Below, piece after piece: positions 1 to 6,308 of a DNA stretch of 9,952 bases. This DNA comes from JAABRT01 sp038259155 (GTDB lineage: Bacteria; Gemmatimonadota; Gemmatimonadetes; Gemmatimonadales; Gemmatimonadaceae). The stretch is from NCBI GenBank assembly GCA_038259155.1, contig JBBSPE010000153.1, positions 1 to 9,952 on the forward strand, read 5' to 3'. The notes beneath the pieces were generated by a model. That model worked only from the letters and a program-made list of their open reading frames with translations. It ran no database searches and had not been told where the DNA came from. The position numbers were made by a program, and so were the translations under genes. Each line of letters opens with the position of its first letter. Positions within the stretch are counted from its first letter, which is position 1.

Positions 1-1100
1 CAGGTGGTGTTGGTGCGGGCGAGGTCGCTGTTCCACGAGTACGGTTTGAACCAGAGTTCGTTGGTGGTCGAAGATACCACGCCGCCGTAGCTCGGGAAAG
101 CGCCGGGGAACGGCATCTCCTTCAGCCGACGCTCTTCGATGGCCAACCGGTTCGGTTCCGTCTGCGAGCGGGATCTCGCGCCATACGCGTCAATTTCACG
201 GGCGGTGACAGGGGCGGACGCCTCACCGGCGCTGAGGAGCTGGCCGCCGCGTCCGTCAGCAAAGAGCACGCGTATCGACATGTCCGAGGCGTCTGCGAGG
301 TAGACCACACCAGGACCGGCGGCGAGACTCCCGCGCCGTCCGAACGCGCGTTCCCAGTAGGCCACGCCACCCATTTCCAGGGGCACAGTTTGAATAAAGT
401 GTTCGGAGGCGAAATGTGAGCCGAGCGTGTTCAGCCGTTCGCCGGTTGCCGAATATCGCACCAGCGTCTGCGTGAAGCTCTTGGCCTCCGGCGACGGGGC
501 GCCGCTAGAGAAATCGGAGAACCCAACAATCACTGTTCGATCGGGAAGTCCGAGCATGGACACCACGCTGCCGAGCGTGTCCGACGGCGGCACAATCGGC
601 AGCGATCGTACGAACTCGCCGGAGGGTGAGGCAATCGACAGCCGGCGCAGGCCGCCGTCGTAGACGACAATGGAATCGCCGCCGAGTCTGCCCACGAACT
701 GCAGGGACCGGTACTCGCCGGGCCCGGAGCCGCGTCGCCCGTACACTTCGACGAGTTGCCCCGTCGCCGAGAAGGTGCAGAACTGCTGGCCACCGCCGTT
801 TGCCGCCACCACTCGGCCGTCTGCCAGCGAGAAGACCGCCCGCACGCCATTGAGCACGCAGCGTGCGTCTTCTGCTGCGGTGAATTCCGGAGTGCGCGCC
901 GTGAGCCAGACCAGAGAATCGGCGGTTGAACGGATGGCGAGGGTGGCGTCCGGCGCAGCCGTTGGCGCCTGGGCGTGGCTCACGCGTGTTGGCGCCGTTG
1001 CGAACAGGGCCAGCAGTGCCAGCACCAGCAGTCGCGGCGGCGTGGTAAGCAACCGGTGAGCTCTCCCGGACGGACCCGGGGCCGTTCGTCCATCGCGCAT
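1..1100 (-). CDS. Secreted 6-bladed beta-propeller protein (partial, runs off the left edge)
   Basis: The frame is open from an ATG at 1100 to base 1, giving 366 codons with the C-terminus outside the window. The N-terminus carries a signal peptide with a long Leu/Ala core and a plausible cleavage after VSHA (residue 43). A blade motif GRRGSGPGEYRSL lies at residues 121-133. This is the NHL-like turn typical of the '6-bladed beta-propeller' family (PF17170-like). The protein is therefore expected outside the inner membrane; its ligand is unknown. An alternative TTG start at 1052 has a GGGAGA ribosome site 8-9 nt upstream and gives a more compact signal peptide (MLTTPPRLLVLALLALF...). The ATG at 1100 has no such site, so 1052 may be the true start. 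The gene diverges from the small gene at 1239. Family assignment is fairly sure; function is unknown. Confidence 0.85.
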   Translation of the reverse strand, partial: MRDGRTAPGPSGRAHRLLTTPPRLLVLALLALFATAPTRVSHAQAPTAAPDATLAIRSTADSLVWLTARTPEFTAAEDARCVLNGVRAVFSLADGRVVAANGGGQQFCTFSATGQLVEVYGRRGSGPGEYRSLQFVGRLGGDSIVVYDGGLRRLSIASPSGEFVRSLPIVPPSDTLGSVVSMLGLPDRTVIVGFSDFSSGAPSPEAKSFTQTLVRYSATGERLNTLGSHFASEHFIQTVPLEMGGVAYWERAFGRRGSLAAGPGVVYLADASDMSIRVLFADGRGGQLLSAGEASAPVTAREIDAYGARSRSQTEPNRLAIEERRLKEMPFPGAFPSYGGVVSSTTNELWFKPYSWNSDLARTNTT

Positions 1101-1165
1101 GCATGCCCCAGTGGTGTTTCGCGCCCGCTGCGCGTCGCAGTGGATGGCGGACGACTGCTGTGAGT

Positions 1166-1203
1166 CTACCGGTAGGCATGAAGGGTCGCCAGAGGCGGCC
1201 TCT
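1166..1203. promoter_or_regulatory. Two palindromes in a divergent intergenic region
   Basis: The gap between the leftward propeller gene and the rightward gene at 1239 holds two perfect inverted repeats: CTACCGGTAG (1166-1175) and AGAGGC-G-GCCTCT (1191-1203). They could be operators for one or both divergent genes. No convincing -10/-35 pair was seen nearby, and short palindromes arise by chance in GC-rich DNA, so confidence is low. Confidence 0.25.
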
Positions 1204-1238
1204 CGCACTCGCTCCGTCGCCGTCGTACTCTTCGCTTC

Positions 1239-1472
1239 ATGACCGACTCCGCCCGTCTACGACTCCCGCGCGCCGTCCAGTCGGACGTTACGCTCCGCCA
1301 GACCTTGCGATATCGCGCCATGTCGTTCGAGGAAAAGTTGCGGTTGGCTGACGATCTCGGTCGTCTGGCGTGGGAGCTGACCTGCACGGGCGTGCGTTTG
1401 CGCCACCCCGACTTCGATGATGCGCGTGTGCGGGACGCGGCACTCGGAGTGTTTCGTGCTGCAGCCGACTGA
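1239..1472 (+). CDS. Small helical protein paired with a nucleotidyltransferase gene
   Basis: The gene encodes a 77-residue soluble protein with no signal peptide or membrane segment. Residues 22-50 (LRYRAMSFEEKLRLADDLGR...) look strongly alpha-helical. A second helical part contains GVRLRHPDFDDARVRDAAL. From memory, small proteins of this style (helix, then G-x-R-x-x-x-P-x-x-x-x-x-x-V) often precede nucleotidyltransferase-fold proteins in toxin-antitoxin-like pairs. The stop codon overlaps the GTG start of the next gene by 17 nt, which indicates translational coupling. No Shine-Dalgarno sequence precedes ATG 1239, and an internal ATG at 1320 is a possible alternative start. A role as antitoxin or partner of the nucleotidyltransferase is inference only. 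Confidence 0.6.
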   Translation: MTDSARLRLPRAVQSDVTLRQTLRYRAMSFEEKLRLADDLGRLAWELTCTGVRLRHPDFDDARVRDAALGVFRAAAD

Positions 1473-1767
1473 CGTCCTGAGCGTGTTTGCGCCGAGGCTC
1501 ACGGCGTGTGGTGTGGAGTGGATGGTGGCCGGCGGCGTGGCGGCGATTCTCTACGGGGAGCCGCGACTCACGCAGGATGTCGATGTGGTGATGAAACTCG
1601 GTGTTGGTGACGCCGTGCGGCTTGCGCAATCGTTCCCGTCATCGGAGTTCTACAGCCCACCCGTCGGCGTGATTGAGGAGGAGGCCGGTCGCCCTGCGCA
1701 CGGCCACTTGCGACAGGAAGGAGCCAGCGAACGGCACTTCCGCGATATGCAAAGCGCGCATGTCTGA
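1456..1767 (+). pseudogene. Nucleotidyltransferase (AbiEii/MNT-like), internally deleted remnant
   Basis: A GTG at 1456 has GGAG six bases upstream and starts a 103-residue product; the longer frame from 1417 lacks such support. Residues 20-45 carry the nucleotidyltransferase-fold signature: a GG pair (26-27), then YGEPRLTQDVDVV, where D41 and D43 are the expected metal-binding aspartates. The N-terminal core continues to EEAGRPAHGHL (residues 75-85). It then jumps to RQEGASERHFRDM (86-98). In relatives I recall, a segment like that (G-G-S-E-K-H-L-R-D) lies near the C-terminus. The middle of the protein, including the rest of the catalytic domain, therefore appears deleted, and the reading ends early at a TGA. 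The gene is probably inactive. It converges on the toxin gene, which ends only 6 bp away. That it is a nucleotidyltransferase is fairly sure; the deletion model is inference. Confidence 0.65.
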
Positions 1768-1773
1768 CACTCG

Positions 1774-2184
1774 TCACACCAACCGCGACAATGCCTGCTT
1801 GGGTGTGATGGCGGGAATAGGCGACTTCTTGAAATCCTTCACGTTCCGGGTTGCGATGAAGTCTGCGGCGCACGCGCTCGCGGCAGCGACCTGCATGGCA
1901 TCTTCAAAGTCGGAGAGGGGCAGCGCCAGTGCTTGGCGCAGATATTCGCGCGACGTTGGCGCGACATCGAGGAATTGCGTCAGCTCCTCGACAAACCGAA
2001 GCGTGGCGGCGCGCTCCTGCTTGGCGGAGACGAGGTGGTAGAAGTTCGAGATGCTGTGCCAGGCGATGAACCCTTTGGACGCACCGCCCTCCAAAGCGTC
2101 CAGAAGCGCAGCGGCATCGCTCGCGAACGGCGCGCGGTCAAGCGCGACGTCGATCAGGACATCGGTATCAACGAGGACGATCAC
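1774..2184 (-). CDS. vapC: PIN-domain ribonuclease toxin (VapC family)
   Basis: This is a 136-residue PIN-domain protein, a usual length for a VapC toxin; the family acts as Mg-dependent endoribonucleases. The first beta strand MIVLVDTDVLID supplies D6. SDFEDAMQ supplies D92/D95, and the C-terminal ATRNVKDF supplies N114 and D117; together these match the PIN acidic cluster. The second acidic position, usually Glu near residue 42-45, is not obvious (local sequence AWHSISNFYH). The start is GTG at 2184 inside a GTGA overlap with the stop of the upstream antitoxin gene, so the two are translationally coupled in antitoxin-then-toxin order. No signal peptide is present, as expected for a cytoplasmic toxin. 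The gene appears intact. Confidence 0.9.
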   Translation of the reverse strand: MIVLVDTDVLIDVALDRAPFASDAAALLDALEGGASKGFIAWHSISNFYHLVSAKQERAATLRFVEELTQFLDVAPTSREYLRQALALPLSDFEDAMQVAAASACAADFIATRNVKDFKKSPIPAITPKQALSRLV

Positions 2185-2405
2185 AAGTACTTCTTTGCCA
2201 GCGCCCGGTAGCGCTCATCCTCGTTTCCGGATTCGACGAACTTCCCCCGCCATCGCTCGGAGAACGAGGATGTGTGGGACGCGCTGCTGATGCGTCGCAA
2301 GTTTGCCTCAATGAGTTCTGACAGCGATACCCCGCGCGCGCGGGCAAAGCGCTTGGCGATGGGGACGAGATCGCGGTCGATCGTCACGGTGAGTTTGGTT
2401 TTCAT
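2181..2405 (-). CDS. Ribbon-helix-helix-type antitoxin (partner of VapC)
   Basis: This 74-residue protein begins MKTKLTVTIDRDLVPIAKRF and continues ARARGVSLSELIEANL. That is a beta strand followed by two helices, the layout of ribbon-helix-helix DNA-binding antitoxins, most like the DUF6364-type partners of PIN toxins. The C-terminal part (about residues 45-74, SFSERWRGKFVESGNEDERYRALAKKYL) is the expected flexible toxin-binding arm. The ATG at 2405 lacks a Shine-Dalgarno sequence. The stop codon overlaps the toxin start. A near-consensus promoter overlapped by an inverted repeat lies directly upstream, so autoregulation by the antitoxin or the toxin-antitoxin complex is the natural reading. 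The exact antitoxin family is not certain. Confidence 0.85.
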   Translation of the reverse strand: MKTKLTVTIDRDLVPIAKRFARARGVSLSELIEANLRRISSASHTSSFSERWRGKFVESGNEDERYRALAKKYL

Positions 2406-2423
2406 GGCTGGGTGGCTAGACGT

Positions 2424-2451
2424 ACACGTACATGAACTATAGTATACGTGT
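2424..2451. promoter_or_regulatory. Inverted-repeat operator of the toxin-antitoxin pair
   Basis: ACACGTA (2424-2430) and TACGTGT (2445-2451) form perfect 7-bp inverted half-sites. Their centres are 21 bp apart, about two helical turns. The repeat covers the -10 element and the start-site region of the antitoxin promoter, as expected for an autorepression site bound by a dimeric ribbon-helix-helix protein. The sequence between the half-sites contains a second small palindrome, ACTATAGT. Binding is inferred. Confidence 0.6.
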
Positions 2452-2469
2452 TTCTGACTACCTCGTCAA
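2441..2469 (-). promoter_or_regulatory. Sigma-70-type promoter for the antitoxin-toxin operon
   Basis: On the minus strand TTGACG (-35, 2464-2469) and TATACT (-10, 2441-2446) are separated by exactly 17 bp. Transcription would start near 2434, giving a leader of roughly 30 nt before the antitoxin ATG at 2405. Both hexamers are one mismatch from consensus. The -10 lies inside the inverted-repeat operator. Confidence 0.7.
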
Positions 2470-2691
2470 TCCGTGTCGCCGGCCAGAACGTCAATGATCG
2501 AGAGAAGCATTGCGCGGTGCGCCTGCTCGCTCCCCACGCGTCTGTCCAGTACACGTTGGTCGAAGACCAGCCAGTGCGCCGCAGAGTCCCGGTCGCTGGA
2601 CGGGCAATGATGGCATCGTTTGCTGCGGTGAGCAGCACACGGCTGGTTGCTGAGGGCAGCCAAGAACAGGCCGCCAGTTTGGTGTACGTGG

Positions 2692-3699
2692 TCATGGAGG
2701 ATTGGCGTTCCGGCCGACGTCGATTCTTGCCGGACCACCCACCAGGCAGTGCGTAGCGTCAGGGAATGGCGTGGATCGGCGCTTTGTGAGCGCGCCGAGA
2801 AACGAGACGATGTCTTCGACCACGGATTCATGTGGGCGCCAGTTGCCATGCGCCATGTCTGTAAATGTGTGGTCAGTATCTGCGTAGCGAATACACCTTA
2901 CGGTTGAGTCGCGCGCTCCTATGAGCGAAAGGATACTGTCCGCCTGATCGGGGCTGACATCGGTGTCCTGCGCGCCGTGCAGGACGAGCGCCGGAACGCG
3001 CACCCGTTGGTAGACGACGTGCGGATCGAAGTTCAGAAATTCCTGATACCAGCGATCAGTCTGGGACCTTCGCGTGTGGGTCGCTTCAAGTTCCGCACGC
3101 GGGATTCCAAACAACTTCGCATGAGTTCCCAACTGATATTCAATGATGTCGCTGCCACGATGCACTGGCGCGGCCAAGGTGACGATCCCAGCGACCGGCG
3201 CCTCGGAGGCGACCATGGCGGCAATCAAACCGCCCTCACTGTGCCCCAGCAGATATACATCTGTACCCGCAAGCTCCGGCCGCGCCGCTAGTTGTGCCAC
3301 GATGTTCGTGACATCCGTCGCCAGCGACTGGGTTGTCGCGTTCGCGGCGTAGTCACCTGTCGAGCGACCGGTACCCATTTCATCGAATTCGAAGTAGCCC
3401 ACACCGGCGCAGAGCAGTCTCTGCTGCACCTGAGCGAACACCGATGAGTCGGCTGGTGTCACGGTGAAGTACTCGCGCGGTTGCGCCCCTGCTCCGCTGA
3501 CATACACCACGACGGCAGTGGGTGAGACGGGCGAACGAGGCATACCGAGTGTGCCGGCGATTGTGTGCCCGGCGCTCTGCACCGCAATCTCGGTGCGGAC
3601 GGCATCACAGGCGCCAAGGTCCAGCGCAGCCGCACTAAATCGCAGTGCCAAACTGAGACCGAGCAGCGCCGTCGCGGAAAGCCCCCAGCTCGACTTCAT
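2692..3699 (-). CDS. Secreted alpha/beta hydrolase (serine esterase/peptidase-like)
   Basis: The product is 335 residues from ATG 3699; the frame is open to 3822, but the extra 41 residues are polar and Arg/Ser/Gly-rich, while 3699 begins a clean signal peptide (MKSSWGLSATALLGLSLAL, cleavage near residues 24-25). The mature part has an oxyanion strand YVSGAGAQPREY (66-77), FDEMGTGRSTGDY (105-117), and the nucleophile elbow GHSEGG with Ser154. The likely acid is D245 (HGAQDTDVSP) and the likely base His277 (DTDHTF). This is the secreted alpha/beta hydrolase group that includes acylaminoacyl-peptidase-like esterases; the substrate is unknown. All triad residues are present, so it should be active. 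The gene stands alone, divergent from a decayed tricorn-protease gene. The 222 bp downstream (2470-2691) hold no gene that I can support, only a weak TGCTGC-GGTGA-GCAGCA stem-loop (2621-2637) without a T-tract. Confidence 0.88.
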   Translation of the reverse strand: MKSSWGLSATALLGLSLALRFSAAALDLGACDAVRTEIAVQSAGHTIAGTLGMPRSPVSPTAVVVYVSGAGAQPREYFTVTPADSSVFAQVQQRLLCAGVGYFEFDEMGTGRSTGDYAANATTQSLATDVTNIVAQLAARPELAGTDVYLLGHSEGGLIAAMVASEAPVAGIVTLAAPVHRGSDIIEYQLGTHAKLFGIPRAELEATHTRRSQTDRWYQEFLNFDPHVVYQRVRVPALVLHGAQDTDVSPDQADSILSLIGARDSTVRCIRYADTDHTFTDMAHGNWRPHESVVEDIVSFLGALTKRRSTPFPDATHCLVGGPARIDVGRNANPP

Positions 3700-3746
3700 C
3701 GCGGCCGCCGACCATCCACCGCCAACAGCTCTCCCACCGTTTCCAC

Positions 3747-3773
3747 TTGACGTACCCCTCGTTCGGATAGAAT
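3747..3773 (+). promoter_or_regulatory. Possible promoter of the tricorn-protease remnant
   Basis: TTGACG (3747-3752) and TAGAAT (3768-3773) are good hexamers, but the spacer is only 15 bp. They sit 40-67 bp upstream of the ATG at 3814, which has a CGGAG ribosome site. The signal probably belonged to the intact gene; the short spacer keeps confidence low. Confidence 0.35.
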
Positions 3774-3813
3774 CTCGGGTGCTACTCACTCGACACCGAA
3801 CGGAGCTACCCTC

Positions 3814-4087
3814 ATGTCGCACTGCGGTTCACGCCGGCCTCGATTCCACTCGACTGCGCTGCGGAGCGCCCCCGTTCTGCTGGCCATCGGTCTCGCTCTC
3901 ACCGGATCGGGTCCGACGGCCGTCGTCGCCCAGTCGTCCGGGACGCAAGCCAGCCCATCCACAGGCATCACCGGCTTCTACCAGCACCCCACCCTCCACG
4001 GCAACACGCTCGTGTGACCGCTGCTGAGGCGACTCGTGTCCCCTGTGCGCCACCGGCGGCCTCGAACGGCGGCTCAGTTCGCATCCG
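3814..4087 (+). pseudogene. Tricorn-like S41 protease, N-terminal remnant with frameshift and stop
   Basis: The open part (3814-4017, 67 residues) starts at an ATG with GGAG upstream. It encodes a signal peptide (VLLAIGLALTGSGPTAVVAQ) followed by GITGFYQHPTLHGNTLV. That resembles the first beta-propeller strand of bacterial tricorn-protease homologues, which run about 1,000-1,100 residues and usually continue with a segment like VFxAEGDLWxVPATGG. Here a TGA follows NTLV at once. In a different frame at 4043-4087 the sequence reads LCATGGLERRLSSHP, matching the expected continuation ATGG-x-x-RRLTSHP. The gene was therefore full-length once, then acquired a stop and frameshift in about 30 bp and lost everything after the first blade. 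It ends about 28 bp from the stop codon of the converging propeller gene, where a rearrangement presumably removed the rest. Family recognition is by motif memory. Confidence 0.65.
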
Positions 4088-4115
4088 ATGCGGGGAAGGG
4101 TGACGGAGCCTGCGG

Positions 4116-5273
4116 CTATGGGAGCGAGATTCCTAGCGGCTCTATCGAGAATCGCACCACCGTGGGCACGTCGTACTCGTCGAGTGCTTGCGCCCAGGCC
4201 GTCGTACTATCCGCCCACAAGACCCGAAGCGATTTCGGTACGCTGATGCGCGTAGTGCCATCTCCGTCTGCGTCCAGCACGACATACTCGATCTCGCCGG
4301 CACGCGACGGCCCGCGGAGCCAGATGCGACTGTCCGCACCGGCCAAACCCTCGCTCACCGGAGGCCAGTGAGTGGGGATGTAGAGTGCGGCGTCAATCTC
4401 GCGTTCGGATGCATACCTGCGCAGTCGAACCACTCGACTCAAACGCACACTGTCAGTCTCAGCGCTCATCAACGGTATCGGCTCATACGAGATTGACTGT
4501 TGCCACGCGGTGTCGCCCGCGGGTGTCAGGCAGGTGACGCGAACATCCGCGACTCCGTCTCGAGCGAGGAGGTCGCGCTCAACGATGCAAGCACGCTGGC
4601 CGGCACCGTCGTACACGACGAACGTGACCGTTTCGATCGGTTGCGTAGAGACTATTCTCGGTAGATACAATCCGTAGTACTTCAGATCGTAGCTCCCGAT
4701 CGTGTGCGAGCGGCCGGTCTCCAGAGAGTAGCGGACTATTGGCGCGCGAGTCACGCTACCGTCGGACATCCTGTGAGCGGCGACCCCACCCCAACCCAAT
4801 ACTTCCCCAGCAGTGGTCAGCTGCTCCGGCATGAGACTGAACACCTCGGTGGTCGTATCGCTCGCGGCAGCTGACTGAACCAGACTTCGATCATCCAAGA
4901 GATCACCGGAAAGACTGAATTTCGACAGCCGGTATTGATCCCAGTCGATGGTCCACAAAGTATCGAAGAGCAAGCCAAAGCGGCGCAGCGAGCGAAACTC
5001 GCCGGGTCCGCTACCCAATCGTCCAATCCTGCGAACAAACCTCCCGTCGACGGTATAGACGACAATCTCTTGCTCCTCGCTCTGTCCTACGAACACATAC
5101 CTGTCGGTTGCTACCAACTGCGACACCGTGGTCAGGGCGGGTGCAGAATCGAGGGATAGCTGAGCTTGCCGCACGAGTACGGCTCGACGGATCGACGAGT
5201 CAGCGGCGGCCGGTGAATGACAGCCGACGAAGAATACCGTCAGGAGAGCACCCAGGATGTCGCGTCGCAGCAT
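4116..5273 (-). CDS. 6-bladed beta-propeller lipoprotein
   Basis: The product is 385 residues from ATG 5273, which has an AGGGA site about 8 nt upstream. The frame continues to 5357, but its upstream residues carry no signal. The N-terminus MLRRDILGALLTVFFVGCHS is a lipoprotein signal with Cys18 as the likely lipidated residue; position -3 is Phe, slightly off the lipobox consensus. The blade motif RRIGRLGSGPGEFRSL lies at residues 81-96, matching the propeller at the left edge. Further repeats of strand and Asp/Gly turns (for example VLDADGDGTTRISVP near the end) fit a 6-bladed fold. It would be tethered in the cell envelope; the ligand is unknown. It converges with the tricorn remnant, and an IS4 stub lies 236 bp upstream. 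It may or may not belong functionally with the mini-protein cluster further upstream. Confidence 0.85.
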   Translation of the reverse strand: MLRRDILGALLTVFFVGCHSPAAADSSIRRAVLVRQAQLSLDSAPALTTVSQLVATDRYVFVGQSEEQEIVVYTVDGRFVRRIGRLGSGPGEFRSLRRFGLLFDTLWTIDWDQYRLSKFSLSGDLLDDRSLVQSAAASDTTTEVFSLMPEQLTTAGEVLGWGGVAAHRMSDGSVTRAPIVRYSLETGRSHTIGSYDLKYYGLYLPRIVSTQPIETVTFVVYDGAGQRACIVERDLLARDGVADVRVTCLTPAGDTAWQQSISYEPIPLMSAETDSVRLSRVVRLRRYASEREIDAALYIPTHWPPVSEGLAGADSRIWLRGPSRAGEIEYVVLDADGDGTTRISVPKSLRVLWADSTTAWAQALDEYDVPTVVRFSIEPLGISLP

Positions 5274-5509
5274 GCCGAAGTTCCCTGGCGGAGACCGGTT
5301 GAGAGATTCATGGTGCGGCAATCGACCGGCAGCAGCGAGCTTGGCGGCCTCGATCACCAGTCACTGCGCGAAGCACTCACACGTTGCGGCGCAGTTCACC
5401 AAAGCGCCGGCTGAACTTGCGTCATTCTGGGCAGTGACACAAACAGGTGGTCGAAGAACGAACTGTCTCATCCCGAACAGCGGGCGGAAGCATTCACGAA
5501 CGTTGAACC

Positions 5510-5704
5510 TCATCCCCCGCCTGGCGCGAGTACGTAGTACACCATCACATGCGCGGGCAGCGCGCGCTCGCGCGCATTCACCCGCTCGGTCTCGAACAAC
5601 ACCTGATCGACGAGCTCCCGCGGGAACTGCGCTGTCAGCACACCGAGACTGATGTGGTTGGTCAACCGCATGCCTGCCGGAATCGTCCCCGCCGTCCGCG
5701 CCAT
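5510..5704 (-). pseudogene. IS4-family transposase, N-terminal fragment
   Basis: The 64-residue frame starts at ATG 5704 and reads MARTAGTIPAGMRLTNHISL, later FPRELVDQVLFETERVNARE and PAHVMVYYVLA. This matches the N-terminal domain of IS4-type transposases (PF13006-like), which in full-length proteins is followed by several hundred residues of catalytic DDE domain. Here the match stops after YYVLA, and a short GGG tail and stop follow. No DDE residues are present and no downstream remnant was found on either strand to 5274, so the copy is dead. It marks a past insertion and deletion between the propeller lipoprotein and the mini-protein cluster. I could not define inverted repeats or target duplications for it. 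Confidence 0.75.
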
Positions 5705-5706
5705 AG

Positions 5707-5718
5707 CTCCCTCGGGAG
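5707..5718 (-). promoter_or_regulatory. Hairpin over the ribosome site of the IS4 fragment
   Basis: CTCCC-TC-GGGAG (5707-5718) is a 5-bp perfect stem with a 2-nt loop, ending two bases before the transposase ATG. It contains the GGGAG ribosome-binding sequence. Insertion sequences are known to hide their ribosome sites in hairpins formed by read-through transcripts; this could be such a device left in the fragment. A 2-nt loop is tight, so pairing may open by one base pair. Confidence 0.35.
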
Positions 5719-5849
5719 TGAAAGTCTCCTCAAGGTAGCAGATTTCGCACTATCTGGACAGTATTGGAGCTAATCCCAGTGTAAAGGATGTTGCTGGACC
5801 AAACTGTCAATCATGTTCCCGACTGTTCATCCCCGGATCGACAGCGGAG

Positions 5850-6083
5850 TCATGTACCGTTGCAGCTGTACGTTTTGCAGAAGCCGTAGCTCCCAAACGG
5901 TTGCACGTCGCAACCCCTCCCTGCACCAAGATCACAGTAGACGCCGAACACACAATAGGTGTCCTCACACTGGATTGCTCCGCGCTGGCTCGGCTGCTCC
6001 GCCGACGCGGACTGCACGCCAAGGAATGTACCCGTGCCGCACGCGACACCGACCAGGATTCTAGCAAGAAGTCCGCGATGCAT
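5850..6083 (-). CDS. Cysteine-rich secreted mini-protein 1
   Basis: The product is 77 residues. The start at 6083 is fixed by a strong TAAGGAG site seven bases upstream; the frame is open to 6299 but without comparable signal. Residues 1-28 form a signal peptide ending SASA, with Glu29 as predicted first mature residue. The mature part (about 49 aa, acidic) has six cysteines at 39, 44, 50, 58, 69 and 74, in the pattern QCEDTYCVFGVYC, then GCDVQP, then FCKTYSCN. It is clearly paralogous to the two proteins at 6309-6545 and 8441-8677, including the DNA of the C-terminal codons. An even number of conserved cysteines in an exported peptide suggests three disulfides or metal binding. I do not recognise a named family. 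It is the last gene of the cluster, 225 bp after mini-protein 2. Confidence 0.8.
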   Translation of the reverse strand: MHRGLLARILVGVACGTGTFLGVQSASAEQPSQRGAIQCEDTYCVFGVYCDLGAGRGCDVQPFGSYGFCKTYSCNGT

Positions 6084-6218
6084 TGTGGTGCTCCTTAGTT
6101 GCAATAGTGTGAGGGAATTCTCGGACTGTGTCGCGCCTGCGCAGATTAGACCCATGAATCTCAAGAGCACTCGCAGAAATATCGTCGCCATCGCGAGGAT
6201 GTTGTGCCGACTCAGTTT

Positions 6219-6246
6219 GTCCTCCCGTCGCCTCCGGCAGGAGGAC
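6219..6246 (-). other. Stem-loop between mini-proteins 2 and 1
   Basis: GTCCTCC (6219-6225) and GGAGGAC (6240-6246) are perfect 7-bp complements around a 14-nt loop that can itself pair GCC with GGC. The hairpin lies in the 225-bp gap between two paralogous genes. There is no T-tract on the minus strand, so it is not a classical terminator. It could be a processing or attenuation structure that sets different levels of the two peptides, or chance. Confidence 0.3.
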
Positions 6247-6308
6247 CACCACCGTACGCACACGCAACCGATACACTGCACGATTGCGTCGCGGGACACG
6301 TATTGACG

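Noticed and set aside
505..1179. Minus-strand 224-residue open frame
   Set aside because: Arg-rich low-complexity product. The neighbouring frame encodes the propeller with a signal peptide and blade motif.
2470..2691. Possible small gene or integron-type recombination site between the hydrolase and the toxin-antitoxin pair
   Set aside because: The open frames here have no start signals or recognisable motifs. The two short stem-loops seen (for example 2621-2637) lack the conserved ends of an attC site and a terminator T-tract.
3700..3822. Upstream extension of the hydrolase frame to ATG 3822
   Set aside because: The extra 41 residues are polar and would bury the signal peptide; ATG 3699 gives a standard secreted protein.
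3464..4027. Plus-strand 187-residue open frame overlapping the hydrolase start and the tricorn remnant
   Set aside because: Ser/Pro/Arg-rich with no recognisable motif. It is antisense to a convincing hydrolase N-terminus and out of frame with the tricorn signal.
5361..5513. Minus-strand 50-residue frame with five cysteines, ending CAATCECFAQ
   Set aside because: No ribosome site, no signal peptide, and the cysteine spacing does not match the three mini-proteins. Probably chance in the IS4 deletion scar.
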